This document shows positions 1 through 11,372 of a stretch of DNA of 64,000 nucleotides, one piece after another. Source of the DNA: Hypholoma sublateritium FD-334 SS-4 (Eukaryota > Basidiomycota > Agaricomycetes > Agaricales > Strophariaceae); the NCBI GenBank assembly GCA_000827495.1, contig KN817536.1, forward strand, positions 1 through 64,000, written 5' to 3'. The first letter of the stretch is position 1; each line of letters begins with the position of its first letter. The translations under genes and the position numbers were made by a program. The notes under the pieces are model-generated. The model saw only the letters and a list, made by a program, of their open reading frames with translations. It made no database searches and had not been told where the DNA came from.

Positions 1-542
1 TAGATGGTCTGTCGAAGCAAACTGATTTGGGAACAATTGCTCAAAAATTATATAATATACTTGCTATTTGTCTTAATTCCCCTTGTCGCAGCATAATTTG
101 ATATACTTCTATTTGAATTATGGGAGATTGTATGAATATACGGCAAATAGGCAGGTATGGAAAACTGTGTCTCATTACTGCAGGGATTTCGAGAATAACT
201 GTGGCCATTTGTGCGATTGGTGGAAAAAATCTATATCCGGTCCAATCCGCCCGGTAGGTTCTATATTAAGCGAATTTTGACCGGGGTTAATTCTGTGGCA
301 GTGCTGTCCAGCTTTGCGTTGTGATAAACAAAGGACAATAACGTGATTGCACAAACAATTGCAGAGCGTTTCGGTCACGGTGAGCCAGTGCCACTCAACT
401 GAATGACTCTCACCCCACTGTTACCTCCCTCTTCCTTGTAGCTCCTTCTGCCCCTCACATCTGTGCCGAGTGCTCACTTTATCTGCATTCATTATACCCA
501 CGACTCCAAGGACCTTTGGCGTACGGTCCTCAGCGATAAACA
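1..542. other. Upstream region without a recognisable gene
   Basis: I find no coding region here that resembles a known family or carries a convincing splice pattern. The last 130 bases or so are pyrimidine-rich (stretches such as ctcccctcttcc near 425-440) and probably form the promoter and 5' leader of the TFIIF gene that starts at 543. The remainder is AT-richer and featureless to my eye. Confidence 0.5.
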
Positions 543-2741
543 ATGGCGCCCAAAGGTGCATCGATGTCCCTACTCTTTCACCCAAAGAAAAACGGGAAAC
601 AACCGGCGCAAGCTCCTTCACCGCGGCCTGGAACGTCCTCGACTCCGCGGAAGCCACCTCCCCCGCAGAAGAAGGAAGATGAAGACGAAGAGCTGAAGCT
701 TCCTGAAGGGCCATACCAGGAGTTCAGGCTGCTGTCGTCGGTGCTGAACGGCTGGAAGTACGACGTCATGAAGTTCGATTCGCGCCGGCCAGTCGACGTC
801 TTCCGCTGGCAGCAGCCTATCAAGCTGAACAGGAAGGATCTGCGGCGTGACGATGGAGTCGTCAACGCCGTCCCGGAGGCAGTTGCGCCTATGCTTGGGC
901 CCGATGGCAAGCCCGTGGTCGGCGCCGATGGGAAGATGGTTATGGTCGACGCAGAGGGTCGACCCATACATCCCTCCACGAACGGTGCGGGGGGCAGCAA
1001 GGACAAAGGCAAGGTCCAGGTGAAGAAGCGCTTCCAGCGCAAGACGCGCCAGGTCTTTTTTGTCCCCGAGGAGGTGCGGCAGATGCGGCGAGAAGAGCGC
1101 TATCCTTGGGTGATGGAGGACTCATCCCCTGCGCAAAGCGAGCTGTGGATTGGGCAGATGGAGGACCTCAAAAAATCAGAGACGCACGGCTTCTTCATGC
1201 CTGCAGCGAACGATGTGTTCAAGTTCGTGCCTGCCCACCGATGGTACAAATTCCAGAAGAAGCTCAAACACGACCTGCCGACTGACACTGCCAACGTGGA
1301 ATCACTGGTATTAACGATGTCGTTAATGATGAGGAATGCACTAATGTTCGCCCTCTGAACAGTACAACCTCAATCAGAAACGTGATCCACAAGCATGGTT
1401 GGCGAGCCGCAAAGGCAAAGGTCCCTCTGCGGCCACTTTGGCCATGTTCAAAGCTGATGCGGAGGGACGTGGTATGTCGGGGAGCTCGTCGCTGGTGCAC
1501 AGCAGTGGTCAAAGTCTTGGACCGGGAGGCCGCAAACTGAAGACGGTGGACAGTGGCATGGATCATCTCTTTGACGACGATGATGAAGGGGACGGTGATG
1601 CAGGTCGGCGTCGGAAACGAGAACTGGGCGAAGAAGGTGGTCTCGACGAACAAATATACGAGGAAGACTTTGCCGATGATGACGAAAGAATGGAGGTCGA
1701 TGACAATGACGAAGAGGCGAAAGAACTTGAAGTTTGTCCCTCCCTTTATACATTGGATGTTTGTCGAACCTTTTTTTGCAGGAGAGACTCAAGAAGGAAT
1801 ACAAGACGGCAAACAAGCAGCGGGATGCTGGCGTCGATGAATCTGAGGAAGAAGACGATGGACAACCTACCAGTAAACAAGCTAAGGCAATGCAGAAGCT
1901 TATACGAAGTCGTGAAGGGAACGAAGTTTACGAGTCAGACGAAGAAAAGAATCCCTATGCAAGCTCTGTTCGTATTATATTTCAATTTACCGTATTGTCA
2001 CTCAACAAAATATATCTGCAGGAGGAAGAAGAGGAAGAGGAGGAGCCAGTACCTGCCACCACAGCGGCTTCTGCCATACAAGAACAACAGCAAAAGATAG
2101 AATCACGCGCACAGACTCCAAAGCCAGCAACTCCTTCAGCGGTCCGTCCGTCGGCCTCGGCGGCCGTCCCCGGATCTCGCGCTGTATCGCCTATCCTTTC
2201 TCCAAGTCATGGTGGCCACTCGGTTGTAGCGAAACGAGCCACCAGCCCAAAGGCCCCAAAGCCGAAAGCAGCAAATATCAGTAGAGGGAACAGCCCACTC
2301 GGAGGGCAACCAACCCTGGGTGGAAGTCGGGCAACCAGCCCTGTCGCCGTCGATACACCGAATGGCGCATCAAACCTCAAGATCGGTGTTAAACGCAAAG
2401 CTGACGATACTCCTACCTCGCCCACCTCCCCTAATGGCGTCAACCCTGGGAACCAGCTCCCCAAGGCCAAAAAGCGAAAACCGCCTCCGGGTGTTACGCC
2501 TATTGCAGTGTCGTCGGCAGAGCTCGAGTCGTTGTTGATAGACTGGTTGAAGAAAACCACAACCGCTTCGACAAGAGATTGCATTCACCACTTTACCCCG
2601 TACCTCACGGACACAGAAACCAAGTCAGAATTTTCGGGCATGGTACGGAAGCACGCGGTGTTGAAGAACGGTGTTTTGGTTCTCCGTACACGAGGTGCAT
2701 CGTCAGCACCGTCTCCCCCGGCAAGCAATAATGCTGCATAA
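543..2741 (+). CDS. TFG1: Transcription initiation factor IIF subunit alpha (RAP74/Tfg1)
   Basis: Large subunit of TFIIF, which binds RNA polymerase II and delivers it to the preinitiation complex in the nucleus. Exons join(543..1307,1363..1731,1782..1967,2022..2741) give 679 residues; all three introns are GT-AG. The N-terminal dimerisation region is clear: WKYDVMKFDSRRPVDVFRW at about residues 69-87 and HGFFMPAANDVFKFVPAHRW near 220. The middle is acidic, then basic and Ser/Pro-rich, as is normal for RAP74. The last ~70 residues (LESLLIDWLKKTTTASTRD onward) match the C-terminal winged helix that contacts the CTD phosphatase Fcp1. The start at 543 opens MAPKGASMSLLF; a second in-frame ATG follows seven codons later. 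Identification is firm, exact start slightly less so. Confidence 0.93.
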
Positions 2742-4031
2742 ATAATTACTTGTCCATCGCTTGAAATGGGCGAGATTTATTTGCGCGTTGGCTAGGAAGA
2801 AGTCTATATAAACGCTACGGCTGACATGTCCAACAGATATAGTTATACACCATACATAACGCACATTATATATCGTTTTGATCAGGCAGCTTACCAAGAG
2901 CTTGCCTGTTCCTGCTTTTGCAGTCAAACAAGAGCAACAGTCGTCTCGTTCCGTAATCGAAATTGAGACGCTGGTTTCGGCGACGGAGTCATTTTGCGGC
3001 ATTTTACATAAATTTTGCCTGGTAAGTATGTCTACGAGGTAATCATTTAGGGCTGTGAATTGTTGCACCGGATAGATAACAAACACTGTCCGTCTCACCA
3101 ACGTCTCATATACAAGGTATGTTATCGCCGCGGCGTGTTATGACCGTTTGCGACGCCTGCTGACGACCATCCATGCAGAGAAGATATGCAGGCACACTAC
3201 ACAAATTACAGCCGATCCTCTTCGTTCGTACAACGGCGTGACAAATTTCCACTGGGTGGTGAATGTCTGAATGTTCGACCGCCCAAGGATAGCTCAAGGT
3301 GTCCACATCTGTCCACATAGTCATGACATGCTGACACCCAGCGCTGTGTTAGGGCGGCAGCGTCATTAGACAACTCGGATACCAGAGGTTTTGTTGTTTC
3401 AGGAATACAGCGCATGGTCCGCATGCAAACCTATGTACATCCAGCACAGTGCACACCGTCTCGGCCACATTTGGTATCGATCAATTCGTCTATTTGATAT
3501 TCGGGCGGGCGCTATTGGTTCCAAGCGACTTGCTCAGTCTTTCAGGCCACAGGAGGCCATGCACGGTATGGGTAAGACATCGCACTTGTAGTAAACTATA
3601 GACAAGTCACGACGATGGGCCACAATCAAGAAAGATAATATGCATTCAGAGATGAGTGCGGAATTTTGCCTGGCCAAGAAATCGGTCGGGACTTCGGAAG
3701 AAAACTGACCGTGGTTTATATTTAGATGACCGTCTACAGTGTCGTGCGGCAACGCTCTGCCCACCCTCATGATAGATCGCCCAGGCAGTACATATTACGA
3801 TCAGCGGAACTACTAAGCAGGTACACTACAAAATGACTATCGCCCATGAAGAGTGGTCTGCGTGGCCCCCATTTCTCTTTAGCCCGTTACTTGCTTCCGT
3901 GCGGGCATCGTCCTGGTTGACGTCCTTCCCCCTTCCCCCTTCCCCCACCACCATAAAATCCACAGGCCTCGAGACGATCGCCGCTTACTGTCAACGTCTT
4001 TTTTAAGCTTATCTCTCGAAGTCTTCGCAAA
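2742..4031. other. 1.3-kb intergenic region
   Basis: This is the longest gene-free stretch of the window. Only short unsupported open frames are present, with no family motif and no consistent intron phase. The first part should hold the TFIIF 3' end. The last ~130 bases are probably the promoter of the chitin deacetylase gene: a C/T-rich run at about 3927-3952 is followed by a possible TATA-like element (ataaaatcc, about 3953-3961). I see no tRNA or repeat. Confidence 0.5.
3926..3962 (+). promoter_or_regulatory. C/T-rich tract with TATA-like element upstream of chitin deacetylase
   Basis: Repeated ccttcccc units run into caccaccataaaatcc about 70 bases before the ATG at 4032. Pyrimidine tracts with a nearby TATA-like sequence are common in highly expressed fungal promoters. 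The assignment rests on position and composition only. Confidence 0.35.
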
Positions 4032-5667
4032 ATGTTATTCCGGTCAATACTTCTAGGGCTTCCTCTCGTTCAGGCATTAATTGTGACTCCTCACGACTCT
4101 CATGGCCACGACCACATCCATGAAGTTCGGAGATCACTTCCCGACTCATGGTACCAACCTGAGGGTCATCCAATTCACGACTTGTTCAAGCGTGACACGG
4201 ATGACGGCGCCGACTATCCCGCAGTGGGAAGTCCAGGTATGTCGATATAGTCGCTGAATCTGGACGTATATTAAAAGTCGTCAACTATAGCGTGGTCGGC
4301 CGGGTATCCCACAGGTGCTCCCGACACGACCAACCTTCCAGCGGCGTGGGTTGCTGCTCTGAACGCCGCAGTGGCAGCCGGAAAAATACCCAGCATTCCA
4401 CCAACCACAAATACACCTGGTACCAATCCAGTATATCCCACCGGTATCGACCCCAGCAGCCCATCGGTTTGCTCTGCAACGTACAAATGCAGGATCCCAG
4501 GAGACATATGGGATTCCCCCGATGGTGTTTTTGCCTCTTCCTTCGATGACGGCCCGTCCCCGGTAAGTGAGGATACATAATGGCTTTTTAACCCTACTTA
4601 TCACCTTGCGGCCCCCAGCTGACTCCGTCCCTGGTCCAATTTCTTGGAGGAAATAATGATACCACAACTCATTTCATGATTGGCATCAACATCATATACT
4701 ACCCCTCACAATTTCTAACTGCGCTCAACGCTGGTCACGATATCGGGGTTCATACCTGGACTCATCCATATATGACGACCCAAAGTAATCTTGACCTCCT
4801 CGGCCAGGTAAAATTTATCTTCTCATATATGCGCAATTTCTGATACATAGTCCCATAGTTCGGTTATACCATTCAATTGATACATGACTCTTCGGGAGGG
4901 CGTGTTCCAAGATATTGGAGGCCTCCCTATGGCGATTCGGACATGAGAGTCCGGGCCATTGCTCTGGAGGTTTGGATTTATTTTTGAATCCATTATTCTC
5001 GTATCTGACATTTAACTCATATGTAGGTCTTTGGACTGGAGACCGTGATCTGGAATCAAGAGTAAGCATTGCTGATTGAATATACCTTCGCGCATATGCT
5101 GAACTATTGATCTAGCACTGACGACTGGGATGGAACTCCTGACTCTATTCAAGCCGCTATGACGCGTTTCTTAGCAAGTTCGTGTTGTTCAGCTATTTTC
5201 GTGAATACCGAGTTTAATTAATACTTGTTCAAGTGCCAAAGTCTCCCGGTCTCATTGTTTTGGAACACGAAATCGCATCTACTACAGTTAATGGTTTTAT
5301 GACTGCTTATCCTATGATCAAGTCCAACGGCTGGAAATTCATGTCACTCGCCAAAGCCATTGCGGATGGCCGCACGTATCAAAATGCGGAAGGCTCCTTG
5401 TCGGACGACGTAGAATCGGCTGGAATCCTGGTGGAATCGACAAGCACATCCACGGCTCTACCGACAACCACGTTGGCCTTGGTTGCTACATCAATCGCTC
5501 AATCCAACACATCGGTTACTAGTGCAACCTCGGCAGCCAATAATCTATCCCCCACGCCCGAAATCAGTCAGATATCGGCTGCCATCCTCCACGGAGGAAA
5601 TCTAAAACAATTGGCATCGCTGTCTCTTCTGTCTAGCGTTCTTGTATTTTCTCATTTGTTACTGTGA
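4032..5667 (+). CDS. Chitin deacetylase, secreted, probable GPI anchor (polysaccharide deacetylase, CE4)
   Basis: Removes acetyl groups from cell-wall chitin to give chitosan at the cell surface. Exons join(4032..4236,4291..4562,4619..4807,4859..4969,5027..5061,5116..5177,5234..5667) give 435 residues. A signal peptide ([18 protein letters not shown]) is followed by a linker with a KR site. The NodB-type motifs appear in order: SFDDGPSP (catalytic and metal Asp), [13 protein letters not shown] (metal His pair), [18 protein letters not shown] and LIVLEHEI. The C-terminal ~120 residues are Ser/Thr-rich and end in a hydrophobic stretch ([13 protein letters not shown]), the usual layout of a GPI signal. 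The 35-nt fifth exon is small, but the phase holds across every junction. The family is certain; surface anchoring is inferred. Confidence 0.92.
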
Positions 5668-6285
5668 TCGACGGACACTTGCGCACTTCAGCCACTCTTT
5701 TACTGATTTACGTTCTGGGGACTTTGGACTTTAGGCTTTTACGGATCTTGTAGCGCATAAGGACTACACTCATGCATCGTATGAATTTTATATTTGTACT
5801 ACATCACTATCCGCACTTCTATTCGCCTACATAACGAAGATAAGTACCAACACTTACACAACTTACATACTTACTTTACATGAATACATCGCATACATAC
5901 TAATACTTACAATCAATGCCGATTGAACATGCTAAACTGCCTTGCTACTGCCAACACTTATTCATCTACGGAGTAATTTATATACCAATAACTCGCAAAA
6001 TTCATTGGTCAATGTCATGATCGCTATTTATTTCAGCGAACAGTCGCGTCGTAAAACTATCGTATCGTGAGGTGTTCGTAAATATGTATGTACAGTACGG
6101 TCATAAAAAGGGGACTGGATTCAACGGCGAAATGAGGTAATTATGCAAGTAATTATTAGATAGCATTAGATGTAGTACAAACCGGGTGGGGAAGGGGAAA
6201 GTTTTGTAGGACATGTAATAATGTCAAGGATCCTACGATGTGGGAGGGCTTGTGCGTAGAAGGGGCCAGGGTATCTTCTGCGCGA
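5668..6285. other. Convergent intergenic region
   Basis: This lies between the 3' ends of chitin deacetylase (+) and the kinase gene (-). It is AT-rich, with imperfect repeats of the acttac/cataca type at about 5850-5915. No coding potential is visible; it should carry the polyadenylation regions of both genes. Confidence 0.5.
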
Positions 6286-8661
6286 TCATGAAAGCATGCT
6301 TGGCCATTTAAGTTTTAGGCCTTCTAGCCAGCGCATATATAGAAGTTCGGCGATTGGAGACTTGCGTGAAGGGGATTCTTGAGCGGGCAATCCGGGTGCT
6401 GCACCCATGGATCCTGTAGGACTGGACGATGACGGTAGGCCAGATATTTCTTCCAGCTCTTCGGTGACTACCAGACCTTTGGACGTCATTTCACTCCTAC
6501 GAATGATTCGTTTATGCGGGAACAGCCCTCGTGATGTTTGAACATATTGTTTCACGGCTGCGTTTCTATAAATGGCGTATTTAGAATGACGTAGTGAATG
6601 TTAAGCAACAAAAAATCGTACTCGTTGATACCTTGTAGTATGTCAAGAATAACGTTGTAGGCTAATTCCGGGTTTGCATCTCTGAGATCAGCAAATCCTT
6701 TTTGTAGCATACTCAGAGATTCTATCTCGCGTGCGTCCATGTCATCACGGATTGTCTAGTGATATCAATAAGCTATCTGGACACTTAGGATTTTTTTTGA
6801 CCACTTACATTGCTGAGAATGGGCAGCACCACATCGTCAACCAGACTTCGACCAGCCTTTGAGAGGTCACTTGAAGTGCGTTTGTGTGTTGGAGAGCGAG
6901 GGGATGAGACGCTTCCTTCTTTTCGCATGCTTCCAACAAATTCTGACGATAGTCTGAGCGAGCCAGCAGGATCAACCTTTTTCACCGGCCGTATTGTGTC
7001 AATACCCGTTCCAAGATCGGCCTCTCTCAGCACTGTTCCAGGTCCATCTGTGGATGTCCGAGCAGCGTATGATGCTCGTCTAGCAGAACGGGGTGAGCCA
7101 GAATACGCTGGCGGGGCACCTAAAAATAAATCAATGACCGAACGACAAAGGATGATCCGAATAGTTATCGACCTGCTAGTGCCTCTTCCGAATCTGCTGC
7201 CTTGATAGCTGACGCATGAGGGGATTTGATGACCATTGTTGAGTGTGAGGCTTCAAAGCTCATTCCCAGCCCATTGATCGGTAGTGGCTCACTTCCCCTA
7301 GTAGCCGCGTCAGTATCCAACGAATCCTCATCGTCAATATCACCGAACGACTCGTCGTCCTCTGCAACCATTCCAGGCGGCAGCGCGAGATTATTGATTG
7401 AACCTCGGAAGGATCCCAGTGCTGAAATTGTCTTCACGGTATCAAAGTTCCAGTCGCTTCTCATAGTGTCATTTATATCCCATGTTGCGTTGCTTCGCAC
7501 AGAAGCGTGGTTAACCTGGTTTTTGGGCGGCGAGCGTGCACGGTAGTCTTGGTAACGTTCAATAAGCTCTGTCAGATATGAAGTTTTTCTCGCGCTGCGA
7601 ATAAATCGATGTTGCAGTAGTTCGTTCGCGGATGGACGCTATTCAGGACGTCAGGGTCCGCTCGTCAGAGAAATAACTGGGAATATTTGCTCACCAGTTT
7701 GGGATCCTTGGTCAGACACTGACTCACGAAGTCCTTGAAGGTCGCTGAAAAAGCGCCTTCCAGAACGGGGGGTTTGGCCTTCGGGATCAAAAACAAAACA
7801 CGCATTGGGTGATATTCCGCGAGCGGGGGTTCTCCTTTGGCCATCTCAATTGCCGTAATCCCTAAGCTCCACATGTCAGCTTTGACGTCGTATCCAGCCT
7901 GTCTAATGACCTCTGGCGCCATCCAGAACGGGGTTCCCACGAAGGTATGTCGAAGGGTATTGGTGAGCTGAGCGGCGACACCGAAGTCGGCAAGCTTGAC
8001 TTTGCCAGAGGATGAAAGAAGGACATTTGCAGCCTTGATATCCCGGTGGATAGTTCCCTCGGTATGGAGATAGTCGAGGCCAAGTAGGAGTTCGCGGCAA
8101 ATAACGGCAATGTGTGCTTCCGAGAATGTGCCAGGCTTGAGAAGGTCCAGACAAGAGCCTCCCGCCAAGTACTCCATGATGATCCATAGTTTGTAGTCCA
8201 CAACGAACGAACCATAGTATCGTGTGACGTATTCCGAATCGCACTGCGCCAGGCTGGCGATTTCCTGCTGGATCTCTGAGATGTCGTCGTCCGAATCTTC
8301 GAGGTCTACGGCAAGTGGGAATTTAGAACCCAGACAATGTTCAGCGAGAAACGAGCATACCGATCTGCTTCACCGCCACTATCTGTTTAGTGTCGTTGTG
8401 TATGGCCTTGTATACTACCCCAAAGCTTCCAGTTCCCAATTTCTCGAGGAGGGTATACTGACTGGCGGGGTCGCTGCTGGGGACAGGGTGGGGTTCCCGT
8501 GGCCGGCTCTTGTAATCGGCTTTTGGAGAGGGGGGAGTAGAACGAGATAACTTTGCCTGTTGGGAGGAATCATCAGACTGGGACTGCCTCCTGGATATTA
8601 CTGGGGACATGGTGGAAGGCAGAAAAGAAGTGGAAACGGTTACATTAGACTCTGACCTCAT
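6286..8661 (-). CDS. Ste20/germinal-centre-type serine/threonine kinase (Nak1/Kic1/Sid1-like)
   Basis: Exons complement(join(6286..6557,6632..6755,6809..7119,7173..7638,7695..8305,8361..8661)) give 694 residues, or 677 if the in-frame ATG at 8610 is used. The kinase domain is complete: glycine loop [17 protein letters not shown] lysine, hinge [13 protein letters not shown], catalytic loop [19 protein letters not shown], and the Ste20 signature [10 protein letters not shown]. The N-terminal position of the kinase and the short hinge are typical of GCK-III kinases, which in fungi act in septation, polarity and morphogenesis networks. The C-terminal half is Ser-rich and ends in an alpha-helical segment (about [18 protein letters not shown]). 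In the last junction, only the downstream cag acceptor (ends at 6558) keeps the frame open. Confidence 0.9.
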
Positions 8662-9198
8662 GGGAGGTTACATATCAAAAGAGAACCGAGCCACACGTGA
8701 AACTACTTATGATCCCATCATCAGACGGAGCACATACCATGGCTGGAGTCCGCGGCGATTCTTGATCTCGGGGTTAGTGCACCACGTCTAAAAGCCGTTC
8801 CGCCTGAGAGCAAGTTGCGTGGTAGGAGGGAGGGTTTGCTAGAATTCTCTCCAAATTGGACAAGATAATAGTCATCTTCCGCTGCACACCCTGGGGAGCG
8901 ATTCAAGGCGACTACAACGCAGCCAATGTTCCGAGAACCCATAGTATGTTTCACGCAAGAGTCTCAGTATTTTCTTGCCCTCTCAGCCCCAGATAACGCC
9001 CAAGATAGACTCAATATCCCGTTACGTAAGCATAACCCGCAGAAAGCCAAATTGAGTTCGCGACTAGATCATGGATTGTGGGCATGGATATGAAGATGTA
9101 TAGCTTGGAACATAGAAGAAAAAAAATCAAGCGCGAACTGACGGGTAGCATAATACATAATCACATCCACAGCCAACCACAACTCGATCCTCCACCGC
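8662..9198. other. Intergenic region between kinase and RPL35
   Basis: This holds the kinase 5' leader and promoter (toward 8662) and the 3' end of the ribosomal protein gene (toward 9198). A short minus-strand open frame at 8721-8954 has no recognisable motif, and I treat it as leader sequence. Confidence 0.45.
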
Positions 9199-9735
9199 TC
9201 AGGCCTTGACGGCGTACTTCCTGATGGGGAAGTTCTGATCCTTCTTGGTTTGCTTGAGCGTCTTCAACGACGACTCATGCTGCAGTTGACGAAATTGAAT
9301 GAGAAACTGCCCGGACACAATGGGCATGTAATTACGTACCTTGGTCAACCTCCGTCGGATCGCGCGTGTCCTCTTTGGTCGCAGGTCGAGGGGAATGTAC
9401 TTCTTGTCCTTGTAGTATTCCCGGAGGTTTTGGCGAGCCTTCTGGTTCATGACGGTCAAGACCCGAGCGATCGACTTGCGAACGGTGGAGCTAGTAGTAA
9501 CATGTCAGAGTGCATACATCCCAGAAACCTTATATATACGCACATCTTGGTCAGCTTCGATGCAGAGCCGCCAGCAATCTTCTGCACTCGCAGAGTAAGG
9601 AGCTCATTCTTCAGCTCCAGAAGTTGTTTCGACAAGTCATTCTTGGACCTATAAATCGCGGTCAATCGCTATTTTCATAGAATCCACCGTCCGCACGCAC
9701 TTGGATTGGAGTTCATAGGCCTTGACTTTTGCCAT
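9199..9735 (-). CDS. RPL35: 60S ribosomal protein L35 (uL29)
   Basis: Structural protein near the exit tunnel of the cytosolic large ribosomal subunit. Exons complement(join(9199..9279,9340..9490,9544..9648,9701..9735)) give 123 residues, the normal eukaryotic length. Recognisable segments are [17 protein letters not shown] at the start, [17 protein letters not shown], then [19 protein letters not shown], and the C-terminal [10 protein letters not shown]. All introns are GT-AG and about 50-60 bp. The gene is transcribed divergently from HIS6, with about 345 bp between start codons. Confidence 0.97.
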
Positions 9736-10080
9736 TTTAGTGGTGGGATCTGTGATAAATGTAATTAAAATTTCGTCCTCGCCGACCACCGATTAACAGG
9801 AGAAAGGCGGTGATCTCTCGCAAGATCGTAACCTCTTTCCCGCAGCACTCCGAGGTCATACAGCGCACCAGCATAGATTACTCACCTTGAGGAACGTCGT
9901 GCTGAGCGATGACCAAATCGACGATTCCACATTTGCGTCCTGAACCTTATTTTTCCAACTGTAAAGCCGTTCCCACGCCACGCCGGTCCGGTGCATTTGA
10001 TCACACCGGCAACTCCCGAACCCACGGGCTCGCAGATCTTATCTCCGGTCACGCCTCCTGTCTCCCACCAATCTTAGCGA
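9736..10080. promoter_or_regulatory. Divergent promoter region, RPL35 / HIS6
   Basis: The two ATGs point away from each other across 345 bp, so both promoters must lie here. Ribosomal-protein genes are often strongly transcribed and HIS6 is a biosynthetic gene; whether they share elements cannot be told from sequence alone. No clear TATA box was picked out. Confidence 0.5.
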
Positions 10081-11316
10081 ATGTCTGCGCCGCGCAGGAG
10101 CCTGTTCAGGCCGTGTATCGACCTACACAATGGACAGGTCAAACAAATCGTTGGAGGAACGCTGTCGGAAGACTCTCCGGATACTTTGAAAACCAATTTC
10201 ATCGCAAGGTGCCGTTGATCCTTGGCGTCAATGGACTGACGGAACCAACCATTCCTCGAGACAGACAGAGTGCCGCAGAATTTGCGCAAATCTATAAGGA
10301 ACATAACCTGGAGGGTGGACATGTCATCAAACTGGGTCCTGGAAATGATGAGGCTGCGTTGCAGGCGCTATCTGCTTGGCCAGGTTAGAGGGACGCGCAC
10401 ACAGTCGATGTGATCGTCGATGAGTTGAGAAAGTTCAGACAAACTACAGGTTGGAGGTGGCATCAACGACAAGAATGCCAAATCCTGGATAAACGCTGGA
10501 GCTAGCAAAGTACATCTGGCTTCCTGAGTCGCTGAAAGTGGCACTCGTTAACATCCGTTCTCTAATTCAAGGTTATCGTCACCTCATACCTTTTCCCAAA
10601 CGGTCAATTTTCCTTGGAACGCCTCAGAGATATTTCAAATACTATAGGCAGGGATCACTTAGTTGTTGATGTCAGGTAAGAGTGGCCAGTCAGGAACAGG
10701 GCACATTCTCAGCAAATGCCTCTAGCTGTCGACGAAGGGAAGGCAAATGGCTTATTGCTATGAACAAATGGCAAGACATTACGGAATTGGAGGTTTCGAA
10801 AGGTGACTATCATACACAACACTGTATCGCACTCGTTCTAATCTATGATGCCTAGAAACACTTGATATATTATCCGCGTATTGCAGCGAATTCTTAATTC
10901 ATGCTGCCGATGTCGAAGGATTATGTCAGGGAATTGACCAAGAACTGGTGAAGAGTACGCTAATGCATGAACCCTTTCATTCAACTTTCTCATTCAACAT
11001 CTAGAACTTGGCGAGTGGGTAACTATCCCCACTACATATGCCGGAGGAGCCAAAGGTACGTACCAACAGGTTGGTTATCTACTTGAATATTGAAATTAGT
11101 CGAAGATATCTCAGATTTGGATCTTGTCGATACATTATCTGGCGGACGGGTCGACTTGACATATGGAAGGTGGGCAAATCTACTTTTCTACAAGATGATG
11201 TGATTTAACAATACCCAAGTGCACTAGACATGTTTGGGGGTACGCAGGTCAAGTTCGAGGAGTTGGTAAGAGAGAATGCCATTCGACAGGCCGAGAATAA
11301 CAAGAACTCCACTTAA
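10081..11316 (+). CDS. HIS6: Phosphoribosylformimino-5-aminoimidazole carboxamide ribotide isomerase (histidine step 4)
   Basis: Converts ProFAR to PRFAR in histidine biosynthesis; a TIM-barrel enzyme of the cytosol. Translation starts [20 protein letters not shown], which carries the first-strand catalytic Asp (CIDLHNG). Further exons give [64 protein letters not shown] and [14 protein letters not shown], covering the second catalytic Asp region. The first exons are 10081..10208, 10265..10383 and 10439..10509; the gene has about eight GT-AG introns. At the second intron the acceptor ending at 10438, not the cag at 10449, restores the family frame. Total is about 265 residues, normal for eukaryotic HIS6. 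Confidence 0.95.
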
Positions 11317-11372
11317 ATAAGCTGAATTGCATACTTATATAACAGCAATAGACATTGATATTGAAACAATAC

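Noticed and set aside
8721..8954. 77-codon minus-strand open frame upstream of the kinase
   Set aside because: No motif, no splice link to the kinase start, and it lies where the leader is expected.
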